Shown here in pieces: positions 15,548-25,490 of a stretch of 64,000 nucleotides of DNA. Below the pieces are notes generated by a model. The model did not search any database and was not told the DNA's origin. It saw only the letters and a program-made list of their open reading frames with translations. Position numbers and translations under genes: made by a program. Source of the stretch: Chitinophaga varians (lineage in GTDB: Bacteria; Bacteroidota; Bacteroidia; Chitinophagales; Chitinophagaceae); contig NZ_JABAIA010000003.1 of NCBI RefSeq assembly GCF_012641275.1, positions 1,054,001 to 1,118,000 on the forward strand. The letters are read 5' to 3'. The stretch's first letter is position 1; the number at the start of each line of letters is the position of its first letter.

Positions 15548-18500
15548 TTAAAAATTGACTTTAACGCCCAGGTTGTACTGGCGGGGACGCGGGTACAGGC
15601 CGGGGTCTACACCGGTGAACACTTCGGGCGACAGGCCGTCGTATTTGGTGAAGTAGCAGATGTTATAGATACCGCCAAACACATCGATGCTGCTGATGCC
15701 TGTCTTCTGCAGCAGGGCCGCATGGATACTGTAGCTCAGCGATATTTCACGCAGTGCCAGGTAGTCGCCTTTTTTGTAATAGAGGGAGTTGTTGCTCGCA
15801 GTCCCATCATTGCCCAGGCCGTTGGCAGCACGGTTATGGTTTTTGAAATTGTAATCATAATCGCTTTGTACGGTGTATTTGGGAATGCTGGCCTGGTCGC
15901 CCTGTTGTTTCCAGATAGCATCGCTGATGACGTCGGTGAGCGCCTGGTTGTTGTTGCGCGAGCTGCCGTTGGCTTTCCCTCTGAAGCCGTTGTCAATCAC
16001 ATGTCCGAGGGCGTAGTCTGCCACTATGCGGAGGCTGATGCCTTTGTAGGTGAGGGTGTTGACGATGGCGCCCTGTTTATCCGGACGGATATATCCCATA
16101 AACGTCATATCGCGGTAGTCGATCGTATCGTTTTTATCGAAGTCGTGCCAGATCGCGTCGCCACCGGTTTTTTTGCGGCCGTTGGCTTCCACGTCGTAAG
16201 GTGCGCCGGCGGCGTCTTTATCGGTGGAGTAAACGCCATCGAGCTGGTAGGCCCAGCGGCCACCGAAACGTTCGCCTTCGGCGAGGCCGCCGACTTTCGT
16301 GTATTGGCCGGTGTTAGGGTCGAAGATGTAGTTGCCGCCGATCCTGTTCTTCGCTTCGCCGTTGCCCGGCAGGGATACTACTGTGCTGAGGTTGAAGGCA
16401 AAGGTGATGCCGGTGTTCCAGGTGAAGTTGCGTGTTTTAACGGGTGTGGCGTTTAGTTCCACTTCGATGCCGCGGTTGCGGATAGTACCGTAGTTGCTGC
16501 GAATTTTACTGAAGCCGGTAGTGGCGTCCAGTGGTTTATCGAACAGGCGGTTGTCGGTGATTTTGTTGTAGAAGTCCAGCAGGATGGTAATACGGTCTTT
16601 CAGCAAACCGATGTCCAGGCCGGCATCTACGGAGGTGGTGGTTTCCCATACCAGGTCGTTGTTGGGCAGGGTAGTATTGAGGATGCCGGTGTTGCCCATG
16701 TAACTCAGCAGGTTGCCACTGAGGGAGGTGCTGTACTGGCCCTGGGAGTCGAAGATAGAAAGTGCGTTGTTGCCTGCCTGGCCCCAGCTGCCCCTGATTT
16801 TAAACAGGGATATGACCGGTTGCAGCGGTTCCCAGAAGTTTTCGTGGTGCAGGTTCCATCCGGCAGATACACCGGGAAAAGCGGCCCAGCGGTGATTGCC
16901 GGAGAACCGGGAAGAGCCGTCGCTGCGGATACTGGCGGAGAACAGGTATTTGTTATCGAAATCGTAGTTCAACCGGCCGAAGTAGCTCATTAATATTTCT
17001 GTGGATTCGGAAGTGGACGTGCGTTGAGTTTCCACTTTGGTGGCATTCAGCGTAGGTATGTTGTCGTTAGGTGCGCCATAACCACTGCCGCTCATGTTGT
17101 AATCGTAATCATTAATGTAGCTGGTGCCCGCCATGGCATTGAAGTGATGGCGGTTGCCAATGGTTTTATTGTAATTAAGTACCGCGTCTGCCTGCGTATG
17201 CCTGTTAAGGTTATGTGCTGCGGAAGCGTTCCTGTTTGGATTGGTTTCATTGTAGGCTTCAAATCTGTTTTCTTTTCCTTCCGTGGTGAACCAGGCGAAG
17301 GAAGGGGAGAAGCGCAGTCCCGGCAGGATGTCCCAGTCGGCGCCCAGCTGGAAGGTAGTGCGGTACACTTTGATGTCGGTGTAACTTTCCTTGTAATAGA
17401 TTTCATGCAGGCGGCTGCGGAAGGAGGCTATCCCTTCTCCCGGCGCGGGCGTGCCGTCTTCATAATAGAGACGGTAGGTAGGCGGCATGGTGACGGAGCG
17501 GCTCAATACGTTGTTGTCGTTATTGGGTGAATTGGAGTAACGTACCTGGTAACTCATGTTGGTATTGAGTGTCCATTTGTTGCTCAGTTTATAGGTGCCG
17601 TTGAACAGGCCATTATAGTTTTTATAGAAGGTACCTGCGATGATGCCGTCCTGGTTGGCGTGGCCGAGGCCGAGGTAGTATGTGCCTTTGTCGCTGCCAC
17701 CGCTAACGCTGACATCGTATTGTTTTTTGTTGCCGTTGTTGAAGGTGATGTCCTGGTAGTCGGTGCCTTTGAACAGGAGCTGTTTACCGGTGACGGGGTC
17801 TGTCATGGTTTCCCAGCCTTCTTTTTGCAGGAGCTGGTCCACATAGGCCTGACCGTAGTTTTGTATATAGGTGTCGAGGAATTCCAGGGTGTTTTTGGAA
17901 TTGCGCGGATTGCCGGTAGACATGCCATAGCGGCCGCCGGTGAGGTAGAAGTCCGGATTGGTTTTGTTGTAGTCCATCGTGTTTTTGCGGCTTACGTAGA
18001 TGTAGTCGCGTGCGCTGAGGAACTTGTATTGTTTCGCCTGTTGTTCCAGTCCGTAGTTGAAGCCGAAGCTGACGCGTGGTTTGCCGGCTTTGCCGGATTT
18101 TGTTTTAATGATAATGATGCCGTTGGCCGCGCGTGCTCCATAGATGGCAGTGGAGGCCGCGTCTTTGAGCACCTGTACGGATTCGATATCGTCGGTGTTC
18201 ATATCGGAGATGCTGCGCATGCCTTGTGACACCATGCCGTCTATGATCAGCAGTGGCGCGTCTTTTTCAGGAGAGGTAGTGGTGCCGCCGCGGAGAAATA
18301 TTTGCGGATCGGCGCCGGGCTGACCGCTGTTGACCTGCAAGGTAAGTCCGGGTACTTTGCCTTGCATTTGCAGCAGGGGATTTTGTCCCGGTGTATGTTC
18401 AAATTCTTTCGCGTTTACGCGGGAGATGGCCGTGGTAAGGGTGGCGCGGGACTGTTTACCGTAGCCGATGGCCACTACTTCGTTGAGGGCGGTGGATTTT

Positions 18501-18847
18501 TCGCTGAGAGATACCGATAGCTGCGGGCGGCTGTTGACCGGTATTTCGCGGGTGTCCATGCCGATGATGCTGAATAGCAGTATAGCATCCGCGGGTACCA
18601 GGAGGCGGTAGTTGCCGGCTGCATCGGTGATGACGCCGTTCTGCGTGCCTTTCTGGATGACCGTCACACCGGGCATGGGCCTGTTGGCCGCATCGGTGAC
18701 CTTACCGGTGACGGATATATTTTTTCTGGCGGGAGATTCCTGTGGTGGTTGTTGTCTGGCCGATACCGGTAAGAAAGAAAACCAGGTAAGGGCTACCAGT
18801 AACCAGCTTCCCGGCCAGTGTAAACGTGGTAGATGTTGTTTTTTCAT
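15548..18847 (-). CDS. SusC-like TonB-dependent transporter (sialic-acid locus)
   Basis: Outer-membrane glycan importer of 1099 residues. After a signal peptide (about 1-30) comes a carboxypeptidase-D-regulatory-like beta domain (VTGKVTDAANRPMPGVTV near 45-62), then a TonB box-like stretch, the plug domain with DIESVQVLKDAASTAIYGARAANG (about 221-244, the SusC signature), and a long C-terminal beta-barrel ending in an aromatic-terminated strand (GVKVNF). It is the first gene of the minus-strand operon. The promoter must lie in the 286-bp divergent region shared with the GntR regulator. Confidence 0.95.
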   Translation of the reverse strand: MKKQHLPRLHWPGSWLLVALTWFSFLPVSARQQPPQESPARKNISVTGKVTDAANRPMPGVTVIQKGTQNGVITDAAGNYRLLVPADAILLFSIIGMDTREIPVNSRPQLSVSLSEKSTALNEVVAIGYGKQSRATLTTAISRVNAKEFEHTPGQNPLLQMQGKVPGLTLQVNSGQPGADPQIFLRGGTTTSPEKDAPLLIIDGMVSQGMRSISDMNTDDIESVQVLKDAASTAIYGARAANGIIIIKTKSGKAGKPRVSFGFNYGLEQQAKQYKFLSARDYIYVSRKNTMDYNKTNPDFYLTGGRYGMSTGNPRNSKNTLEFLDTYIQNYGQAYVDQLLQKEGWETMTDPVTGKQLLFKGTDYQDITFNNGNKKQYDVSVSGGSDKGTYYLGLGHANQDGIIAGTFYKNYNGLFNGTYKLSNKWTLNTNMSYQVRYSNSPNNDNNVLSRSVTMPPTYRLYYEDGTPAPGEGIASFRSRLHEIYYKESYTDIKVYRTTFQLGADWDILPGLRFSPSFAWFTTEGKENRFEAYNETNPNRNASAAHNLNRHTQADAVLNYNKTIGNRHHFNAMAGTSYINDYDYNMSGSGYGAPNDNIPTLNATKVETQRTSTSESTEILMSYFGRLNYDFDNKYLFSASIRSDGSSRFSGNHRWAAFPGVSAGWNLHHENFWEPLQPVISLFKIRGSWGQAGNNALSIFDSQGQYSTSLSGNLLSYMGNTGILNTTLPNNDLVWETTTSVDAGLDIGLLKDRITILLDFYNKITDNRLFDKPLDATTGFSKIRSNYGTIRNRGIEVELNATPVKTRNFTWNTGITFAFNLSTVVSLPGNGEAKNRIGGNYIFDPNTGQYTKVGGLAEGERFGGRWAYQLDGVYSTDKDAAGAPYDVEANGRKKTGGDAIWHDFDKNDTIDYRDMTFMGYIRPDKQGAIVNTLTYKGISLRIVADYALGHVIDNGFRGKANGSSRNNNQALTDVISDAIWKQQGDQASIPKYTVQSDYDYNFKNHNRAANGLGNDGTASNNSLYYKKGDYLALREISLSYSIHAALLQKTGISSIDVFGGIYNICYFTKYDGLSPEVFTGVDPGLYPRPRQYNLGVKVNF

Positions 18848-19133
18848 AACCGTGAATATTTAGATGTTGGTTGGGTTGTCCGCTTTTAAGTATTACATAT
18901 GCGGCAGTGGTTGATTTTAACAGCTTGGTTTTGCGATGTTCTATTAATATGTAGTATTTAAAAATGAAAAAATAGTGAAATGTTGGCCATATTTCGCTCT
19001 AAAAGTATATAAATTAATTTATTTGTAGTACATATTAATTCGAATTTCTACCTTTATTGGTAGAAAATTGTCTGTGATTCAGCAAAAAGATTATTTTTAG
19101 GATCAATTAAAAACAATAAATACTACTTAATAG
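18848..19133. promoter_or_regulatory. divergent regulatory region with repeated operator-like sequences
   Basis: This AT-rich 286-bp gap separates susC (minus) from the GntR regulator (plus) and must hold both promoters. A motif recurs: TTAATATGTAGTATTTA at 18944-18960, its inverse relative GTAGTACATATTAA at 19025-19038, and AATACTACTTAATAG at about 19119-19133 directly abutting the regulator start codon. A weaker relative (AAGTATTACATAT) is at 18888-18900. I infer these are sites for the FadR-type regulator, allowing control of the sialic-acid operon and autoregulation. Confidence 0.5.
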
Positions 19134-19841
19134 ATGCAAAAGGACCTTACCCTGGCGGAGCAGATTGAGCGGAAAATACTGAAGTATATCTCTGAGAAAG
19201 GCTACCAGCTGGGTGATTCGCTGCCCAAAGAGAACGAGCTGGCGGAAATACTGGGCGTGAGCCGGGTAGTATTGCGGGAAGCACTGAGCCGGCTGCGCAT
19301 TCTGGGCTTTATCGAAACGAAGCGCAAACGGGGCACTGTGCTCACCTCGCCGAATATATTTTACGGGTTTAAGACCATCCTTTCGTCCGGCACGCTGGAC
19401 AAAGACTCGTTGAAAGACCTGTATGAAGTACGCCTGATGCTGGAAATAGGCATGGCCGATTTCCTGTACCTGCATAAAGAGGAACGTTACCTGAACGACC
19501 TGCAACGTATCATTGAAGAAGAAAACATGACGGTGGACTCAGAGCAGCTCATCAAACTGGATATACGTTTTCACAGCACGTTGTATAAAATGTCCGGCAA
19601 CAAGTCATTGTACGCCTTCCAGAACCTGCTGAATACACTGTTTGCCACCTATGCCCCTCGTCGTAAAGACTGGAAAGTAAAACAGATCATCTCGCACGAA
19701 TCGTTGCTGGAGATCCTGAAATGCGGCACCGCAGATGCTTTCCGCACAGCCATGCGCCTGCACCTGAACACCCGCTTTGAGAACATGGGCACGTTGTTTC
19801 CGGAGAAGGCCAATCCGGTAATGGAGGAAGAAGAAGAGTAG
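19134..19841 (+). CDS. GntR-family transcriptional regulator, FadR/FCD subfamily
   Basis: A 235-residue regulator. Residues about 8-70 are the winged helix (ERKILKYISEKGYQLGDSLPKENELAEILGVSRVVLREALSRL in pieces, with the LPKENELAEILGVSR recognition region). About 85-220 form an all-helical FCD effector domain with the metal/ligand-binding acidic and His residues (VRLMLEIG, LDIRFHSTLYKMSGN, ISHESLLEILK, RLHLNTRF). Divergent placement from the sialic-acid operon makes it the likely local repressor, analogous in role to NanR, although it is not necessarily orthologous. The effector is presumably a sialic-acid catabolite (inference). Confidence 0.88.
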   Translation: MQKDLTLAEQIERKILKYISEKGYQLGDSLPKENELAEILGVSRVVLREALSRLRILGFIETKRKRGTVLTSPNIFYGFKTILSSGTLDKDSLKDLYEVRLMLEIGMADFLYLHKEERYLNDLQRIIEEENMTVDSEQLIKLDIRFHSTLYKMSGNKSLYAFQNLLNTLFATYAPRRKDWKVKQIISHESLLEILKCGTADAFRTAMRLHLNTRFENMGTLFPEKANPVMEEEEE

Positions 19842-19941
19842 CATGAAGTCCGGGACCGTAACGCAAGGCATTCCCCATTTTTATTCAGAACGTTACCGGA
19901 CTAACGGTATCGATTATATGATTTTTGCAGACACCTTGCCT

Positions 19942-19953
19942 GCAAACGTATGC
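19942..19953. promoter_or_regulatory. LacI-type operator-like site, imperfect
   Basis: GCAAACGTATGC differs by one base from the perfect palindrome at 20364. The GCAAACG core with a central CG is characteristic of LacI/PurR-family operators. No LacI-family gene is in the window, so the regulator would be elsewhere. Confidence 0.4.
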
Positions 19954-20363
19954 ATTCTGGTGACCGGATTTTTCTAAAATGACCTGTTGCATGTTATATT
20001 CATAACACGTTTTTTCTGTTGCAAAAACGCCTCTTTTCCCTATCTTGTAGGCACTTTCTTTTTCAAATATTATCTAATAAATATTCTGTATAGTGATCCA
20101 GCTTAAAAATAAAATTATTACAATCGATTGTTTTTTATATTTTTGAAAAAGCACCACCACGTTACTGAGCATACAAAGTGTATGTGGTACACTTAAAAAC
20201 AGGATCAGCCAAAATTGAAAAATGCCGGAAAACCATGTTCGGCAGCATTTAAACAGGACAGTAAATCATTATTCGTAAACAACCAAAGTTTTAATCAGCC
20301 ACAGCAAAGAGTAGCTGTCTATCATTCAAAAAAAGAGGATTAAAAAATATCGCAATTTTTTGT

Positions 20364-20375
20364 GCAAACGTTTGC
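20364..20375. promoter_or_regulatory. LacI-type operator-like perfect palindrome
   Basis: GCAAACGTTTGC is a perfect 12-bp palindrome with the central CG expected for LacI/PurR-family binding, 70 bp upstream of the second susC start. Location and symmetry suggest control of the second PUL, but this is inferred from the site alone. Confidence 0.5.
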
Positions 20376-20444
20376 TAGAAGATGGAAGACTACGTCTCCG
20401 TCAGGCCGTTCATGTCCCTTATACAGCTTAAATAAATTCCAATT

Positions 20445-23400
20445 ATGAATAATCAATCACCACGTTACCGGACATTCCGTAACGACCGCGCTGGCTGGTG
20501 TTTCCTGGCCCTAATGGCCACCACCGGGCTTTTCTGCGCAGTCACGGTACCTGCCTACGCTGTGAAGGCACCGGTCTTTCAGACGCCGCAGGAAGAGCAC
20601 CGGTTCATCACCGGCGTCGTTAAAGATGAAAAAGGCCAGGCCCTGCCAGGCGTGACAGTATCGCTGAAAGGCACCACTGCCGGCACTGTCACCGATCCGG
20701 AAGGAAAATTCACGCTCAAAACAACCGCCAAAACCGGCACGCTCGAATTCAGCTCCATGGGCTTCGTAAAACAACAGGTGGCCTATGCCGGACAAAAGAA
20801 CATCAACATCATCCTGACCACAGACCAGAAGGCACTGGGCGAAGTGGTGGTGGTAGGCTATGGCACGCAACGTAAAGTAAACCTCGTCGGCGCTGTTTCC
20901 GCTATCAAAGTGGATGAAAAAATTACCAGCAGGGCATTGCCCAACGCTTCCTCTGCACTCTCCGGACTGGTGCCCGGCCTGTCAGCGGTGCAGTCGTCCG
21001 GCATGGCCGGTAAAAACAGCGCCAGCCTCGTTATCCGTGGCCTCGGCACCGTCAACAACGCCAACCCGCTCATCGTGGTGGACGGTATGCCGGATGTGGA
21101 CATCAACCGCATCAACATGAACGATATTGAAAGCATCTCTGTACTGAAAGATGCGACTTCCGCTTCGGTGTATGGTTCCCGTGCAGCCAACGGAGTTATA
21201 CTCATTACCACCAAATCAGGTAAAGGTCAGCGTAAGACGGCACTCAACTTCAACGGGCTATACGGTTTCCAGCAACCTACACGGGCATACGATTTTATGG
21301 CCAACTATCCACGCGCGCTCACGCTGGAACAACGCCTGGGCCTCGTAGGCACCCTGCGCGACAACCTCACCTTTAAAGACGGCACCATTGACCAGTGGAT
21401 GGCCATGGGCATGATAGACCCGCTGAGGTACCCCAACACCGACTGGTGGAATATCATCATGCGCACCGGCAGCACGCAGAACTATAACCTCTCCGCTTCC
21501 GGTGGAAATGACGTTTCCAACTTCTTCCTGTCTGTAGGCGTACAGGATGAAAAAGGGTTACAGATCAACAACGATTATACCCGCTACAATGTGCGCTTCA
21601 ACTACGATTATAAACTGCGTAAAAACATGAACACCGGCATCCGCTTCAACGGTAACTGGTCGAAGTTTATCTACGCTTTGGAAGACGGCTTCACGGACGC
21701 TTCCAGCAGCAATACCGCAGGTTTTGATATGCGCTATGCTATCGCCGGCATCACCCCGTACGACCCTGTCACCGGTAAATTCGGCGGCGTAATGGCCTAC
21801 GGTGAAGATCCGCAGGCCTATAACCCTTATGTGGTGTATACGAATTCGCTCAACCGGCAGAACCGCCAGGAAGCTAATGGTAATATATACCTGGACTGGA
21901 CACCGCTGCCAGGGCTCACCGGCAGGGTGGACTATTCGCTTAACTACTACAACCAGTTTGCGTACAGCGCAGCTATTCCTGCCACTGCTTTCAATTTTCA
22001 ATCAGGCATCAACGGTAGTAGGGTATATGTAGGCGAAAATGCAGGCATCAGCAACCAGACCTCCACCGGCTATAAAACCATGCTGAACGGCAGACTGACC
22101 TACCACAAGGCATTTGGCGTTAACCACGATCTTACGGTGACAGGCGTGTACAGCGAAGAGTTCTGGTATGACCGGCTGCAACGCAGCGGACGTAATGACC
22201 GCCTGTTCCCCGGCCTGCATGAAATAGATGCGGCCCTCACAAGCATACAGACTACCGGCGGCAGCAGCTCCAGCGAAGGGTTGCGTTCCTACATCGGCCG
22301 TGTGAATTATACCGCATTTGACCGCTATTTGTTTGAAGCCAACTTCCGTTATGACGGTTCCTCCAAATTCCTGCCTGGGCACCAGTTTGGGTTCTTTCCT
22401 TCTGTAGCGCTGGGATGGCGCTTTACGGAAGAAAGCTTTCTGAAACCTTTCCTCAGCCGCGTTCTCACCAGTGGCAAGTTCCGCGCTTCTTACGGTCAGT
22501 TAGGCAATAACAGCGGCGTAGACCGATATGAACAACAAAGCACCCTGTCCGGCAGCCATTATTATATTGACGGCGCCGTAGTGAAAGGGCTGGTGTACCA
22601 GAAAATGATCAACCCCGACTTTAGCTGGGAGAACACCGGTGTATTTAACCTGGGGCTGGACCTGAGCTTTCTCGCCGGCCGCCTTAATGCTGAACTGGAC
22701 TACTATAACCGTCTTACTACCGGCATGGTCAGGCCCTCCGATTTGTCACTGTTGCTCAGCGGTGCGTACGTGGCGCCCCGTAAGAATATCGGCAACCTGC
22801 GTAACAAAGGCGTGGAGCTGAACTTAAACTGGTCTGATCATTTCGGGCCTGTGCGGTACGGTGTAAACCTGAACGCATCGTATAACCGCACCACTCTGGA
22901 GAAGTGGAACGAGTATCTCGGTCGCGGCTATACGTTTCTTAACATGCCCTACCACTTCCTGTATGTATACCAGGACCTGGGCATTGCGCAAACCTGGCAG
23001 GACATCTACAATAATACGCCACAGGGCGCATCTCCGGGAGATATCCTGCGCAAAGACGTTAACGGCGACGGCAGGATCGACGACAACGACAAAGTCGCTT
23101 ATCCCAATGTGCAGCGTGACAGGCCTACAACCAACTTCGCCATGGGCTTCAACGCTTCCTGGAAAGGATTTGACATTGCATTTTTACTACAGGGGTCAGC
23201 AGGCCGTAAAGATTTCTGGCTCAACAACTACAACGACGTAAACTTCAGCGCCAGCCGCTATGCAGCTTCCTGGTCGCACTGGACCAACCCCTGGTCATTG
23301 GACAACAGGGACGGTGCATGGCCTCGTATAGGCGGCTCCGGTAACCGGGAAGAGAGTACTTTCTGGCTTGATAACCTCGCTTACCTGCGCCTGAAAAATA

Positions 23401-23594
23401 TCCAGCTGGGATATATGTTGCCGGCCAGTTTGATGAAACGTATTGGCATCAACAGTTTCCGTATCTATGGCTCTGCTGAGAACATTGCCACTATCACTTC
23501 TTTCCGTGGCCTTGATCCGGAGCAGACAGGCAACAAAAGCAATGCATATCCGCTGAATAAAACTTATTCCGTTGGTGTAAATGTGGGACTCTAA
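20445..23594 (+). CDS. SusC-like TonB-dependent transporter (second PUL)
   Basis: Outer-membrane importer of 1049 residues. A signal peptide with an atypically long N-region (cleavage near YAVKA, about residue 41) is followed by the carboxypeptidase-regulatory-like domain (ITGVVKDEKGQALPGVTVSL near 55-74), the plug (VVVVGYGTQRKVN near 133-145; SISVLKDATSASVYGSRAANGV near 228-249) and a C-terminal barrel ending VGVNVGL. It starts a plus-strand operon with susD 10 bp downstream. The genes behind it point to a uronic-acid-containing polysaccharide as substrate (inference from the heparinase-type lyase). Confidence 0.95.
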   Translation: MNNQSPRYRTFRNDRAGWCFLALMATTGLFCAVTVPAYAVKAPVFQTPQEEHRFITGVVKDEKGQALPGVTVSLKGTTAGTVTDPEGKFTLKTTAKTGTLEFSSMGFVKQQVAYAGQKNINIILTTDQKALGEVVVVGYGTQRKVNLVGAVSAIKVDEKITSRALPNASSALSGLVPGLSAVQSSGMAGKNSASLVIRGLGTVNNANPLIVVDGMPDVDINRINMNDIESISVLKDATSASVYGSRAANGVILITTKSGKGQRKTALNFNGLYGFQQPTRAYDFMANYPRALTLEQRLGLVGTLRDNLTFKDGTIDQWMAMGMIDPLRYPNTDWWNIIMRTGSTQNYNLSASGGNDVSNFFLSVGVQDEKGLQINNDYTRYNVRFNYDYKLRKNMNTGIRFNGNWSKFIYALEDGFTDASSSNTAGFDMRYAIAGITPYDPVTGKFGGVMAYGEDPQAYNPYVVYTNSLNRQNRQEANGNIYLDWTPLPGLTGRVDYSLNYYNQFAYSAAIPATAFNFQSGINGSRVYVGENAGISNQTSTGYKTMLNGRLTYHKAFGVNHDLTVTGVYSEEFWYDRLQRSGRNDRLFPGLHEIDAALTSIQTTGGSSSSEGLRSYIGRVNYTAFDRYLFEANFRYDGSSKFLPGHQFGFFPSVALGWRFTEESFLKPFLSRVLTSGKFRASYGQLGNNSGVDRYEQQSTLSGSHYYIDGAVVKGLVYQKMINPDFSWENTGVFNLGLDLSFLAGRLNAELDYYNRLTTGMVRPSDLSLLLSGAYVAPRKNIGNLRNKGVELNLNWSDHFGPVRYGVNLNASYNRTTLEKWNEYLGRGYTFLNMPYHFLYVYQDLGIAQTWQDIYNNTPQGASPGDILRKDVNGDGRIDDNDKVAYPNVQRDRPTTNFAMGFNASWKGFDIAFLLQGSAGRKDFWLNNYNDVNFSASRYAASWSHWTNPWSLDNRDGAWPRIGGSGNREESTFWLDNLAYLRLKNIQLGYMLPASLMKRIGINSFRIYGSAENIATITSFRGLDPEQTGNKSNAYPLNKTYSVGVNVGL

Positions 23595-23604
23595 AGTAGT
23601 AATC

Positions 23605-25461
23605 ATGAAAAAATATACTTCTACGATACGTATTATGACTGTACTGGCCGGCATGGCAATGCTGGGGGGCAGTTGCACCAAACACCTGCTGGACCAGCCT
23701 TCCAGCATGGAAGTGGACAAAGAGGTGTTCTGGAAAACAGATGCCGACGCGCTGGCGGGCATCATGGGCGCCTACGCAGACGTAAGGCCGCTTTTTGACC
23801 GCGACTATTATTTCGATGGGCAAGGAGAGTATGTGCGTGTCCGTGGTGTCAGCGCTGCCAAAGACGACCTCCAGAATGGCGGTGCCTATGCTGTTAACAC
23901 CGGATCTTCCGGCTTTAGCCCTTCCGGTTTCGGACAGCAGTTTGATGCCATGTACAAATACCTGTACGGCGGTGTGAACCGCACCAATTACGTAATTGAC
24001 AACGTCCGTAAAATGCTGGCCTCCGGCAGCAACGTGTCTGTGCCCAAGCTGGAGCGCATATTGGGAGAAGCCCGCCTGTTGCGCGGAATGGTTTACTTCC
24101 GCCTCATCTCCATGTGGGGCGATGTGCCTTACCTGGGACATACCGTTACCAGCAACGACGAAGTGGTATCGCTGTCACGCATGCCCATTGCACAGATAAA
24201 AGACTCCATCATGGCGGATTTTACCTATGCCATTGACAAGCTGCCCGCCAGGTCCGACCAGGTTGGCCGTGCCGCCAAACCTGCCGCACTGGCCTTCCGG
24301 GGGAAGTTGCAGCTGTATTGGGCCAGCTGGAATAAAAACGGATGGCCGGAATTGAGCACGTTCAAACCCAGTACGGCCGTTGCCACAGCAGCTTACCAGG
24401 GCGCGGCAGATGATTTCAGGCATGTGATCAACGACTTCGGCCTGGACCTCTTCAGAGGCGGCGCGCCGGGCGTAGTCGGTCGTTTGGGCAGGGCCGACAC
24501 ATTGCCCAACTATTATTATTTATTTACACCGGTGGCCAATGGCGACGGAGAAATGGTCATGGCATTTGCCCATGGCGGTATCGGTACTTTCCAGGGCGAG
24601 GAGCTGATGCGTGATTTTGCCGGCCGTTCCCATGAAGGTTCCCAATGTTGGGTAACGCCGCGTTATGAAATAGCAGACAGGTACCAGTCTACCATCACGG
24701 GTGATTTCGCACCTAAAATGATTCCGCTGAACCCTTCCACCGTGGCGGACGCCAGGACCCGGCTGAATTCCGCTGTGAACCCACAGAGTTATGCCAACCG
24801 TGACTATCGTATGAAGGCTTCTATCATGTGGGACTATGAAGTAAGCGTAGGCATGGCTTCCCTGAAATCCACCGGCTGGGTGCCTTTCATTTATAAAACC
24901 TGGGCACAGCCGTTTGTGATAGACGGGGAAACTTTCCTCACTTACAACACGGATGGCAGCAATTCCGGTTATGTTTTCCGTAAGTTTTTGCGCAACTACG
25001 CCGGCCAGGGCCGCAGTGACGGTGATTATGCCTTCCCGGTGATGCGTTTGGCCGATGTGTTCCTGATGTACGCAGAAGCAACCAATGAAGTAAACGGCCC
25101 ACAGGCCGATGCCATCGCCCTGGTGAACAGGGTGCGGCTTCGCGGCAATCTGCCGCCGCTGGCAGGCAGCAAGACGGGCACCAAAGATGCTTTCTTTGCC
25201 GCCATTGAACAGGAGCGTATTGTAGAGTTGCTGGGTGAAGGCCATCGTTCTTTTGATGTACGCCGCTGGAGAACACTGGAAAAAAACTGGAACCCGCCCG
25301 GAGGCCCCGGCGTATGGCGCATAGACACCTGGGGGGCGCAACAGCAACGCTACTTCCAGAACACCAACGACAGAGCCATGCAGCAATGTTACATCTTTAA
25401 GATACCGCAGAGTGAGCGTGACCGTAACCCGAACCTGACACAAAACACGCCGTGGATGTAG
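23605..25461 (+). CDS. SusD-like surface glycan-binding lipoprotein (second PUL)
   Basis: A RagB/SusD lipoprotein of 618 residues, at the long end of the family. The signal peptide ends in a lipobox with Cys about residue 24 (GGSC). Family features include RLLRGMVYFRLISMWGDVPYL near 150-170 and the C-terminal EQERIVELLGEGHRSFDVRRW segment. I place the start at 23605 because the signal peptide begins there; the longer reading from 23581 overlaps the susC stop codon. It is the partner of the preceding SusC. Confidence 0.94.
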   Translation: MKKYTSTIRIMTVLAGMAMLGGSCTKHLLDQPSSMEVDKEVFWKTDADALAGIMGAYADVRPLFDRDYYFDGQGEYVRVRGVSAAKDDLQNGGAYAVNTGSSGFSPSGFGQQFDAMYKYLYGGVNRTNYVIDNVRKMLASGSNVSVPKLERILGEARLLRGMVYFRLISMWGDVPYLGHTVTSNDEVVSLSRMPIAQIKDSIMADFTYAIDKLPARSDQVGRAAKPAALAFRGKLQLYWASWNKNGWPELSTFKPSTAVATAAYQGAADDFRHVINDFGLDLFRGGAPGVVGRLGRADTLPNYYYLFTPVANGDGEMVMAFAHGGIGTFQGEELMRDFAGRSHEGSQCWVTPRYEIADRYQSTITGDFAPKMIPLNPSTVADARTRLNSAVNPQSYANRDYRMKASIMWDYEVSVGMASLKSTGWVPFIYKTWAQPFVIDGETFLTYNTDGSNSGYVFRKFLRNYAGQGRSDGDYAFPVMRLADVFLMYAEATNEVNGPQADAIALVNRVRLRGNLPPLAGSKTGTKDAFFAAIEQERIVELLGEGHRSFDVRRWRTLEKNWNPPGGPGVWRIDTWGAQQQRYFQNTNDRAMQQCYIFKIPQSERDRNPNLTQNTPWM

Positions 25462-25490
25462 TCATTATCTATCTACCTAAAAAACAACAG

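Larger units (their letters stand above)
19842..20444 (+). promoter_or_regulatory. 603-bp leader/regulatory region upstream of second susC
   Basis: No gene is visible. The region contains two operator-like palindromes (19942-19953 and 20364-20375), a candidate TAttTTTG -7 box at 20138-20145 without a clear TTG partner, and an imperfect inverted repeat (AGTCCGG...GTAACG with CGTTACCGGACT, about 19847-19903) just after the regulator gene. If the -7 box is real, the susC transcript has a leader of nearly 300 nt. Confidence 0.4.

Noticed and set aside
19134..20375. GntR regulator as the controller of the second PUL through the GCAAACGTTTGC sites
   Set aside because: These palindromes have LacI/PurR character and do not resemble the TTAATATGTAGTA-type repeats in the regulator's own divergent region.
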